64,000 nucleotides of DNA, taken from NCBI GenBank assembly GCA_032622095.1, contig CP136061.1, positions 189,724,369 to 189,788,368 of the forward strand, in the 5' to 3' direction. A program made the translations under genes and the position numbers. This DNA is from Siphonodentalium dalli (taxonomy: Eukaryota > Mollusca > Scaphopoda > Gadilida > Siphonodentaliidae). This document shows positions 45,001 to 57,000 of this stretch, one piece after another (position 1 is the first letter of the stretch; each line of letters starts with the position of its first letter). The notes beneath the pieces were generated by a model that saw only the letters and a program-made list of their open reading frames with translations, was not told the origin of the DNA and did not search any database.

Positions 45001-48000
45001 TAACGACATGTTGTATATGTACAATGATGTTCTGTGATAATCATTATCCAAATGTCGCTCAACTTCAACTTACAATTAGTTGAGGCAAAAGAAATTTCAT
45101 TGGATGACAAGTTCTATCTTGTTTATGAATACATGTAAATTATCGTCAAAGGAGACATTTCTGTCCAGGCCAACTTTCTGCGCACTAACAGAGGTGTTGC
45201 AAATACGATGAGGTAGTGTACATGAAATGAACGTATCGAGAAGTCGGCTTCATGAAATATAGTTAGCACGAAATTAGGAGACTTCGCATACCGTAACACG
45301 TGGACTCCGAAATCGGACGATTCATGCCACCGTATATGTTGCACAATAATGCAATATAGGTTTTCTACAAGTAAACGATGTGCGTCTGTAGTCATTGTCA
45401 AAATGGCCATCAATGGCAAAGTTCTCAACGTGATTTTGTCGATTCCAATCCCAAAATTTTCGAGATAAAATGTGTCGATAAAAAACACAGAATTTTTATA
45501 AATTGCGTTGCGCATACTATGAAACGAAGAGTTTCTGCGCGTACTTAAAAATATTAAACGACCGGGTAAGCAACGGATAAATTGCAAGTTTGTTATCAAC
45601 AATAAATATTGAGTTGATAAACTCGCAATAGAGAAATACTTCCTTTAGTTAAAACCACGTCTGATAGGTCCAAGGAGAGAAATAAAACTGGCTAGATGAA
45701 TTGTTAAGAGCGCGGGATTTGCACGGGACGCATTCATGCGTGAGCTAATCCGATCGCTGATTGACCGGAGTACGCAATAAACGGACAATAAATTTTAACC
45801 CTCCTGATAACACAAGGCCGAGGATAATAATCCATATAGTTCAGTTGAAGGGCTTCTCCTTGGCGGAAAAACCCATATGCATGCACCCATGGCACTGCTG
45901 AAGTTCCTGGGGATTATTTACATAGATATAAGTGGATATACCAGTGGTTATAACACATACAAACATGATACATATGTTTATGACGTCACTTGATGCTCAT
46001 GGACGCAAAAGTGGCCAGCCGGGTATATGAACGTTTTCTGGCTGGCCATTTTGTGGCCAGTCGGGTTCAAAGGGTTAAACGTATGACATACTAGTACCAT
46101 TATGTCCGATGGCAGGACATGCAATGTTATCGCCAAATAATTTAATCATAAGCTGTCAATCCACAGAATAACCATTGGTTGTCACACATTTAGCCATTAA
46201 AAGTTATTTCACAATAACCTAAATTTTTAGTTTTTTTAATATTTTATTTATATAATTTATGTACACTATATACAGTGATGTCATACCCACATGTATGTAA
46301 GTATTACAAAAACAATCATGTTATTAATTAGAGTGACATCACAGGTGGGGCGGGGTGGGGTCCTTGCACACTATCCATGCACTCTTCTTGCACACCATAC
46401 AGTATATTCATATCGATAAGTATTTATAAATGATAGAACAAAAACAAAAATACCCTTCGGCTGTCAAAAACATATATTATATCTGTATTTCATTGTGTTT
46501 GTGTGTGTGGCAATAATCTCAAAGTTTTACACTTCTTTTATATATATACCTTCTGTTTATGGTGGTTTTCTTGTAGTGATGAGCCGATAATCGGGAACCA
46601 CAATCGGAATCGGCCGATTGTGGCCCATCGGATGACAATCGGTACTCGGGTTTGAACATCGGGATTTCCGATTGTCTAAATAATAAATAGGTGCTTGTTT
46701 TTCTTCAATAAACTGTTTTAAATATGGCGATATTTTGTTGAATAAATGACCAGTAAACATGGGGAAAGTGATACCAAACACAAACTTGATATACAGACAT
46801 GTCCTCTTCAATACCCCGGCCGTACCTGGGTCTATGTTTGAACAATATATTAGTGGGGATCACCGGGAAGCACGTGGCACTTTGTGTTAGAGTGAGGCTG
46901 CAAGCATGACGCCGTGATTGCACATAATCGTTAATTATTGGCATACCGGAACAGTCGTTTCAGTCGATTGATTTCGTTAGCATTATGATGTACACAACGT
47001 ACATATCATGGGACTCATGTACGCACATAGGTAACTTTATTGTTCGTCAACATGTAGACATTTTGATTTATGTCAGACTATCAAAAATCAAGATGTGTTC
47101 ATACGGTGTACAACAGAGCTATCTATATGCATACAGCGTAACAGGTATAAACTATACTATAGAAAACGAAAGTGCATGTCACGTGACTTTAAATAGTCAA
47201 AGACAATGTCATTACATCCAGTCAGCCTCGTGTGACGTCACGTATAGGTCACCACCAATGATTATTATGATGACCACGCTGAAATCGGAATCGTGTCTGT
47301 GAAATTGACATGAACATGGTGTAACTTGCAACTAGTTCAGTCGGCTCATTTCCTTTGATGTGATGTCTTTGAATTGGGATCAAAGAAAAATGCCGTTTGA
47401 TGAATTGTTATCAAAAACGAACCGTGGACATGTCGTCATGTACGTGGCTACATCAAACTTTCAAACAATTTGTTGTGGAATAGCCTAAAATACATGGGTA
47501 AGTTGCCTGTATTCGATCACAAGTCCGCCCATGCCCACCTATATACTTACATATACTTATGTATACTGTGTACTGGCATATTACTTCGTTTGTTGCTTGC
47601 TTCTAATTCTAAGTATTATATAACACATATAACATATTCTGCTATAATTATTGAAATAATCGGAATCGGCACCTGAATCGGCCGATTGTGATCTCAAATA
47701 ATCGGCAATCGGCGCAAGGCTCTATTTGACAATCGGCTCATCACTATTTTCTTGTGCAATGGCGGATTAAATTATAAGAAATAACTCTTGTTTCGATTAA
47801 GGTTATGAGTTATAACCGAAAAGTTTGAAGATAAATTTACTATGATGGCGCTACGCGCATTGTAGAATTTATCTTCAAACTTTTCAGTTATAACTGAATT
47901 ATTTCTTAACTAATCTGTAACTAATTGACTCAATCTGTAAGAATGACATTAGTGAACAACAAATTTGCCATACAAGGCTTGTGCTAGTGTCGTTTCAGGA

Positions 48001-51000
48001 ATCATGGGAATTCCATAACACATGTATGCCAGATTTTAGATCTTTGTTTGATTTGCGTAAATGCGAGTCTGAATCTAAGTCCTGAGTATTTTTGTAAACA
48101 TTGTCCAGTAGGTATGTCAGTTCAAACGACAGACAACACAATCATCACAAGTGTACAAGTAACAAAAAATACTGCACTATTCAACAAAATGAAACAGGCA
48201 TCATGCGGTACGCTTGTCCATATTTACGTCGACATTGGTTCGCTCATGCATTTGTGCTCTTTATATCTGTACTCAATGATTGTTTAGGCACAGAAAATGC
48301 AGAGAGGTGTGTAGATAAGCGCATAATATCCACATATTGCACTACATCGACGATCAACAGGCAGTTTTCACCAGGCAATTTTAGGTGTTTCTTCAAAGTT
48401 CTATGTATTTGAGCTCGATTGGCTCAGTAACAATGATTCGATTCGAGATTCAATTTGATTTTGATTCATTTGCCCGATTCGATTCGATTCAAAATGAAAA
48501 CACCTGATTTGCAGGGCCCAAACTAAATGGATTATCCCACTCAGTTATAAAAGTTTATATTGGATTTATTTATTATTCATTTGGAGGGGTGTTCAAGAAA
48601 ATAAGCAGATGACAGATAATAAAAGAACAGAAAGAGTACAATTTATCGGAGGATAAATGTTCAGATAATAAGTTCAAGAAACGACCTTTGAACTTATTAT
48701 TTGAACATTTCCTGAGGGATAAATACTCATCAATGAGTATCTGGTATAGAAAGGGTTCATGTATAGCTGTACTAACCCTGAGATAAGAGTCTCTTTTAGC
48801 AGAGATAACATAGAGACCAACTTTAGGTTCCTGGATGATATGAAGATTCATCCCTGTGACAGTTAAGTTGATACCACCACTGTAATACAAGTAACGAAAA
48901 TCATAAATACAGATAGGTACGATGAAAATAAAGGGACACAAGTTATAGAGAAAACACATATTAAAAGTGACAATCAGTGATGTGGCTAGACAATCTTTAT
49001 TTGAAGGTGTATTGCATCAAATTTCAAACTGAACCCGTACTTAGCTATTCAGTGCTGGCGGTGAGATATCTCGTCACCCAAAAGGCGTTATCTATGTGCC
49101 GAGAGAACACGGCTTTTAAATTAAAACATGCTGCACTAAACGAAAAACTCACAATATCAATCTAAGGGTGCATAATTGGATTACTGCATGTCATGTGTAT
49201 AAATCCTACAAATATCATTTACATCTAAATAGTAACTCCGATAATAGTTATCTTCCCCATAACCAGGCCTCAGGCTAGGGGTTCAGAACAGGGAGACTTC
49301 AAGTCTCCCTCCAGGAAATTTAGGGAGACTTCAGGGAGAAATATTAAAAATTTGCTTTATTTATGACATTAAATTTAATAAATAAGATAAAACAACAAGA
49401 TAAAACATATTTTGCAAGTTACAACACAAGTATAGCACCTGCATAGATCGATAATCTGAAATTTTAACTAAATTTATAACTTTACTTTTTTTTAAACTGT
49501 TTTAAAATTATTAATTATTGACTTCATAACTTTTAATATCTGAATTGTTATTATAAATTTTAATTTTTTGGAAATGGCTTTTGGCCACTGCTGTAATGTG
49601 GGTCTGTTAAAATAAACAATAAGGACTAATTAAGGAGGTGTAAAAGCTTTTAATTTTGTTTCGAACGAGTTTATTGTTGAGTAGCATCATCAGGACCCTA
49701 TGCCATCAGTGATGTCTGATGATAATCCGATTAAAGCAATAAACTTGACAAGTTTGATAGCTGTGTCAGAAAAAGGTGTTGATTACTAGTAATGTGTTCT
49801 TAACAGAGACCAGTTGAGCTTATAATATACACCAGCAGGTAAATTAAATACCTGCATTGTACCAAAGTAGGCCAACATGCAATTAATTTGCAACCGTTGA
49901 CAGACGTATATTGCGCACGTGGCCTGAGCAATAGATTGACAACAATATTATTGTAATTTGCAAACACATAGTTTTGACACAAATTAATCCTTTTAAATGA
50001 GTTTGGATAGTAATAGTTTATTATGTAGATGTTTTATTTAACTAGGAACATTAAAAGTACTTCCAATGCACATTCAAACATCTGTGTTTAATAAAGCAAG
50101 CATGTGTTCTTGTTTGTAAACATAATAAATATCCAATTCCAAAAAGTTAAAAAGTTGGATTGGGAAACGGAGTCCGACACAAAATACTTTTGTAAAATTG
50201 AAAATTCATAGATATGTTTTAGTTTAAATTCAAAGACAGTATTAGTTGTTCACATTGGCTACTGCATGAGTGGTGGTGACCATGTATGGCTATACAATTT
50301 GCGGTTACAAAATGACCGACGGAACAAAGTAAGGTCTAAATTCCAGTCTCCTTAAAACGAACCAGTAGCTCATCATAAACTTCGTTGGTCAGAGCAATTT
50401 GCCATTTCCAAAAGCACACAACCTGATTAGAATATGTGGATAGGGTACACCATGTATAATTGATAAATAAAATGCCTCGTTGGCACAGTTAAGTCGATCT
50501 AGATATATATATTTTTTTGCAAAACGAGTCAGATTTTCACTGGTAAAATTACCGTAAATCCTAAGGTAGTTTTGTCAAATTTTGAAGGCGACTTCGTTTT
50601 CGCCTTGCGGACATCCGAGGGCGACTTCGCCAGCCCAAGTGCGAGAATTTCGCCCGAGTCGCCTCCTAGCTTGGGGCCTGCCCATAACATGCGAGATTTG
50701 CGATCTAAAACTCTGAAAGTTTGTGCCGATTGTTTACCATATTATGCTGAAGTCAGACCATCTCGGTTCCATGGTAATAATTGCTCCACTCTTTGAACCT
50801 GATTACAGTCTAATGTGTGTAACAAATCAAATGAATTATTATTTATCATCATTATTAAACCTACCTCCAGATGCCCCTCTTAGGTTGAATAGCGTCTATG
50901 ATAGGATCATCCATGTATGTGAAGCTGCCACTATAATCCTGAGAGTATCCATCAATGTTTATTTGGATTTGTCTAGCTATAGCTGTAGTAGCCCTCTTTC

Positions 51001-54000
51001 TTCTAGTATTTGCGTCTAGTATATACTTAGGTGTTGAACATTTTATCTCATCAACTGCTTTACTGCAATGAGAAAAGAATGGTATGACTGATCATAGCAT
51101 TACACCACATGGGGGGGGGGCAGGATTTTTTTATTATGGATAATTATATAATTCTTGAGAATTCCTAAGAATTATATAGTTATCCATAATAAAAGATTCC
51201 TGCCCCCTTCGCATTGCACAAATTATGTGTGTGCTTTCACGCTAACATGGTGTATGGATGGAAAGTCAGACCCATTGTTGTATTTCCAAGGATATTTAGG
51301 TTTGAATTTATCTTCTGTAATTAAAGGTACTCAATCCGATTCGATGGTCCCCATATCTTTTTTTTTTTTTAATTGCTTTATTCTCTAATCAAATTTGACA
51401 TGAGAAAACGAATCATCAGATTCCAACAACAAATATTTTGAAATTTTGCCGCTCCATTTACAAGAATCGATTAATTGCCCAAAAATAATGCTAACCAGTC
51501 AACTAACTATAGTATAAAAGTGTTATTTATCAACATCACCCAAAGCCACTATATTTTAGAGTTATCCATCTTCATAACGCAATTTGGTCCGAGACCGTTG
51601 CCTTGACAAATTTTTACCAAGCCAACAATAATTACATATCTCGCGAAATAACAAATCCGGTACTCAATCTGATTCGATGGTCCCCATATCATTTTTATTT
51701 TTAATTGCTTTATTCTCTAATCAAATTTGACATGAGAAAACGAATCATCAGATTCCAACAACAAAATGTTTTGAAATTTTGCCGCTCCAGTTACAAGAAT
51801 CGATTAATTGCCCAAAAATAATGCTAACCAGTCAACTAACTATAGTATAAAAGTGTTATTTATCAACATCACCCAAAGCCACTAGATTTTAGAGTTATCA
51901 ATCAATCTTCATAACGCAATTTGGTCCGAGACCGTCGCCTTGACAAATTTTTACCAAGCCAACAATAATTACATATCTCGCGAAATAACAAACTTCAAAA
52001 ATCGATATCTGATCACTTTGATGGGATGGGATGGGATGGATCACTTTGATGGGTTCCTCGACTAGAATCAAATATTTGTTACCCCCAAAGCCAAATAAAT
52101 AGTAATTTGGGAGCGTTAATTCGGATTATGCATCTTTAAGCAAAGGGAACTTTTCTTCTATGTTACTGAATGGTTTAGGTCAAAATGACCTACACAATTA
52201 TGGTTGGATATATCATTCTGAAATTGAGTAGGTGAAAATAGTGGGCTCAGAGGCTAAATCGCCAAATAAACAATATTTTTAAAATGGCGGATCTCTTCTC
52301 TTAACTTTTTGTATAGATTCATGGATATAAAACAATAACTTTAAGTCAGAAAACTATTTTATATGTGTTTTATATATACTGTGTAGCAGTCAAATGGGCT
52401 GCTTTTTGCAGCTTTTTTTATATGGAACTTTCTTGAAAACTGAGACAAAGACAAAGAAGCACAGTTCGATCTGTAGGTAAAATTTTGTTTAGGACGATGT
52501 CCTTGACCTAACACTTATACTAAGACTTTTTTTATCACACCTATTTTTATTTTAGACCTAATCCAAACATGGGTTAATACTTGTAATCCTGACATACCTT
52601 GTGATCTTGCAGTTGTTTGGGCCAACTCGGACTGACAAGTTTGAACCAATGTCTAAATTTAGACCTGTGAGGGTAAGAGATGTGCTGCCAGAAACAGGAC
52701 CAAGCTTTGGGTTGAAGTCTAATAACTTAATTCTCTGCAAAAAGAAAGGGAAAACTTCAGTTAGATCACAAAACTTTCCTTTTGTTGCTCATAGGACTAC
52801 AATAACTGACAATATTTTCAACCCAAATTCTCATCAAATGAGAAACCTATTGCTTCAAAAAATCCTAAGACAAGCAATAGTTTCCATAGTCATTTTTATA
52901 AAGTAATACATAGAGCTTGATATGGAAGTTTACCAAGAGTCTATAGAAACAAAGAAATGCTTTCTTAGTGACATTTTTTCTTTTGTGAAAGATTATCACG
53001 GGCTCAAGAGCTTGAAAGGTAAACATTAGATTTTAGTGTATCTCTTCCTAGCAAGTTTTATATAGATTCTGGGTATAAAATAATTGATATGAATTGAGGA
53101 CTCCTGACTGGAAAAGCTTCAATCAATTAATATAAATTTTACTTAGAATTTCTCATCACATTCCCATGACAGTAAAAAGAGCCATTTTTAGAACAGAAAT
53201 CTCACAGAATGTTCAGATGTACCTCAATCAAGCAAATTTCATTTCAACTAAGAGATTTCGCACCAAATTATGCAAATTTCATTTCAACTAAGAGATTTCG
53301 CCGCAAATTATGCTCAGCTGCATCAGAAATAAACCACTTTTATTATGCCTTTATTGACAAATGACATTCAGTAAAATCTCTCCAAACTGGAACCTCTATT
53401 AACCGATTCACTCTCCATACCAAACGAACTGCCAGGTCCAAATTTCACTGAAGTGCAATGTCGCTAAGAATTACCTCTGTAATCCGGAACCTCTCCATAA
53501 CGAGTGGGATTTTGAGTCTGCAAGCGACCGAAAACGTTAATTCTGGCCTCCGGAAACATAACGTGCATGTACGTTGGATTAATGTTTTCATACCATTGTC
53601 TAACTTACTGGCCTAATCAGTTGTCTTTTGTTTGGACAAAGCTTTTAGCCTGACGATAACAACACATACCTGATCATATATTGCCATGTTTGTTCCACAC
53701 TTTTAGTGAACAATTTAGAATTCACAGTTACATTACATCATTGGCAGCTTGTTTTACATTAATTGACACACTGGAGATTTCACAAGAACTGTCAATATAA
53801 AACCTAAATCTGAAGGGCATTTGATTTGGAGATGTTTTACTGTATACCCAATCTTCAGTTTTATCTGTATTTTATTCACATTTGGGAAATTTTACCATGA
53901 CGTGGGAAGCACGCCCCATGTCCATGTCCAAACAGTCAAATAATTTCTCGCCCAGCTCAATGAGCTACATTTTTTTAGAATCTACAGGAGGAAGCAAGCA

Positions 54001-57000
54001 ATATTTTTTGGGGTTTTACATGGAATGAGCATTAGAATGATGTAAAAGTTATTTATATGTTGGGATATTCCATTGTATGCTTTATATTATGTTTGGGTAA
54101 TTTTGTTTATGCAGTGGTCATAATATGGGCTTCAATAGTATGTATTTGATAGTTAACTGGATCTATTTTTGTTAGTAACAGGAGTGACAAGCAGAAAGCA
54201 CCAAAGAGAAACAGTGCGTTGCTATGGCAACGGGATCTTGAATACAGCTCTGCTGAGACACGTAGGATGTCCCCTGTGGACTCACCTTCCATATTAAATG
54301 AATAAACACTCTCCCTATGAATGTTCTAAATTTCACAAAATGGAACCCCAAAATGTGCACTTTTGAGATTTTGACCCACATTTACCAACTAGATATACAT
54401 GTAATAGTAACATTCCAAACTATATGTACATTTGCGTTCCATAATATCCTTAGTCTTGAAATGAGTTTTATAATAAATGTTTTGTTATAATTGTGGCCCA
54501 GAAGAGAAACACTATCTTTATCATTATTTACCAGGGATCAGCCTATAGGGCGACTTAAAGAAACATAACTGATTTGATGGTCCCCGAAACATCCAGTTTC
54601 AACAACAGAATTTCACCAAAAGCCGATTTAGTTGTCCAAATTAGTTTATTACCAATAAATATGCTCACAACAATACCAATCATTATATCATATTTGCCGA
54701 AAAAGTTTCTTAATAACATATTTTCTTGGCTGTTTGGATGATATTGCGAGTGTGGTCTGCAACTCTTTATATGGTGGGTGATTCCTAGTTTCAAATTGGA
54801 ATTCCCCAACATGTTATCACAAATGTAAACATGCAGTATTTCCATGTGTAATCAGCATGGTGCAATATAACATGTCTATTTGCATGAATAAAACAAGATT
54901 ACCCATTTGTAAATAGGTATATGTATCTACAGGTCAACTATCAAAATACCGTATTCTTCTTGATGGTGATACTTTTCATCTTCTAATATTCCGAAATTTA
55001 TTTGCCATCGCCACTGATCGTACATGGAGTTGTGTCCTCTCGTAACAGAATCCGCGCATGTCTATACTATTTCTGGGAAAAGTCAGCACAAATTTTGCCA
55101 GACTGCCAAATATTCAAGGTGGTAAAAAATTAAAGATTTAAAAAAAGTGAAATTTGATAACTCTGAGCTTTGATGGGTGCTATTTATACCCCCGAACCCG
55201 AAGAAATAATCATTTAGGGGCATTAATTCGGATTATGTATCTTTAAGAGATATCTTCTCCAAATTATGTGCCAATCTATATATTTGGGGGAATATTCCTT
55301 CTCATACACCAGTAAGCATATGTCAGAACAGCATATTTAACTCTTTTTATACTGAATGGATTATCCCATTCAGTTATAAAGTAAACATTGGAACAGTCTA
55401 TTATTCATTAAGAGGTGTGTTCAGGAAATAAAAGCAAACAACTACCAGACAAAATGATTATACAAGTGCAGAAGAATTCATATTCAATTGTGGGAAATAT
55501 TTAGATAATAAGTTTAACAAATGACTTTATTGTCATTTGTTGAACTTATTATCTGAACATTTCCTAAGGAAACAACTACTCGTCAAGGAGTATACAGTAT
55601 AGACAGGGTTAAAGTGTATTTACTGAATACAATGGTTATTTATTCATTATAATGGTTTTATAAATGGGCTCTTGTATTGCATAATACTTATTGGATCATA
55701 GGGAGTAAATTAAACTTCAGCCAATACAACTTCTCCCTGATAACCGACCACTTCTCCCTGATAACCGACCACTTCTCCCTGATAACCGACCACTTCTCCC
55801 TGATAACAAACCACTTCTCCCTAATAATTAAATGGGGAGAAGTGACTTATCACAGTTCAGCTGGTCCCTGATAACTTCCCATGCGGCCTCTGATTACCTT
55901 GAATGAGAAGTAGATATTGTCATGACTTGATGTTCCATTTATAACGTAATCCACTGTTGTTCTGGACTCATCAACGATAGTGAGTGCAATGGTTACATTC
56001 TTCTCTATTTGTGATGTATGAGTTTTGCAAACGATTCTGAAAATTAAAAAATCACGAATAAAATTTACACTTTCAGCAGCATAGTTATCACATTCAGTGA
56101 GTATACAAACTATGTTTTATTCATTATTGTAGGAGCAATTATTGAACATCAACAAATAATCTGATGGCCTTGTGCTACTAATTGTTGAAAATATGTTGTG
56201 ACATAATCAATGTAGTACAAAGCTATATGTACAATCATTCCAGTGAATGATTAATATCTTCATAGTTGAATGTTGCTATTGATGAGGAAGTCTGATTTAA
56301 CAAATATTAACCAAATCAGTTCAATTTATTATACCAACAGGGTAAAAATATTCAAAATGCAAGGGGCATGACTTTTTCAAACTGCAGTAAAAGCTTATTT
56401 CACAACCACCCCCTCTGTTGATATGTTCTGATATGTTAAACATATTTTTATTGCTAAATAATCATGACAATTATTTTTAGTGCCAAATAATCATGACAAT
56501 ATGGATAGCGGCACAAGTGCCGGCCCGCTCCATTCTGATATGTTATGTGATAGATCCCATACAGAACAATTTATCAGAAGTCACACATGCTTACTTATCA
56601 AAACAATGATGATTATACACTTTCATAATCAATTGGCAATCATTTGATGCTTTGTAGTTTCAATAATGTAGCGGACATATAAAGCATATGCATATTTATG
56701 TATTTATGTTGATATAACATACTGGCTACACATGTTTACATTGGTGCACATGTTTAGTGTTAATTTTCTCATCATAAAATTTATCAGGTATTATGTTTTT
56801 GGACCTGAATTTTATTCTCTTGCTTTGCTTTTTATTATTTTATTATCTTATATTCTGTTTTTCTTTAGTTTCAGTTTTCCCAAACATCCTATATTATGGT
56901 TTTTAATTTTTTCCAATGTTTCTTGAAAATGATGAGCAAAAAATCAGACAGAAATGGGCAAAAATTGGCTAAAACAATTTTCTGGCCAGGGCAGACCCTA

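Larger units (their letters stand above)
40763..45871. mobile_element. 5.1-kb inverted-repeat element of unknown type
   Basis: Left end TTTTTCCGCCAAGGAGAAGC (continuing through gaactatatggatta), matched by the inverted sequence at 45828-45871. Together with 40450-40660 the right end forms about 200 bp of near-perfect inverted homology. The interior has a GC-rich part (41150-42600) with duplicated coding-like segments, a 51-base G run and a set of ~180-bp diverged repeats (43100-43800). No transposase, polymerase or capsid gene was recognised, and no target duplication was found. Confidence 0.6.
37751..46078. mobile_element. TTAA-ended segment nested in the hAT composite, 8.3 kb
   Basis: The ends are TTAACCCTTTGAACCC and the inverted GGGTTCAAAGGGTTAA (16-bp perfect). 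TTAA and CCCTTT fit a piggyBac-type element. It carries diverged tandem repeats of about 390 bp (from 37843, from 39570 and from 39955), a complete CAGGCC hAT-like element and the inverted-repeat element below. Confidence 0.65.
37494..48521. mobile_element. 11-kb hAT-ended composite insertion
   Basis: The ends are TAGGGCCCTGCAAATCA and the inverted TTGGGCCCTGCAAATCA, with the exact 8-bp duplication ACTAAATG (37486-37493 and 48522-48529). Subterminal gattcgattcgattc repeats lie inside both ends. The TIR and 8-bp duplication fit hAT. No transposase was recognised; most of the length is later nested insertions (37751-46078 and 46574-47746). Confidence 0.8.
37472..48759. mobile_element. MITE-A copy split by an 11-kb insertion
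   Basis: The left piece is 37472-37493 (TTAACCCTTCCTATACTAAATG). The right piece is 48522-48759 (ACTAAATGGATTATCCCACT ... GGTATAGAAAGGGTTCA). Joined across the insert, the order matches intact MITE-A copies. It ends 17 bases from the exon f donor. Confidence 0.8.

Noticed and set aside
44367-45602. Several 65-160-codon frames on both strands inside the inverted-repeat element.
   Set aside because: No domain features, no splice signals and no repetition between copies; expected by chance.
40763-45871. Polinton/Maverick or a viral integration.
   Set aside because: No polymerase, integrase, protease or capsid-like sequence, far too short for a Polinton, and no target duplication seen.
55677-55871. 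64-codon frame with repeated SLITDHF.
   Set aside because: Translation of the 21-bp tandem repeat of a transposon relic.
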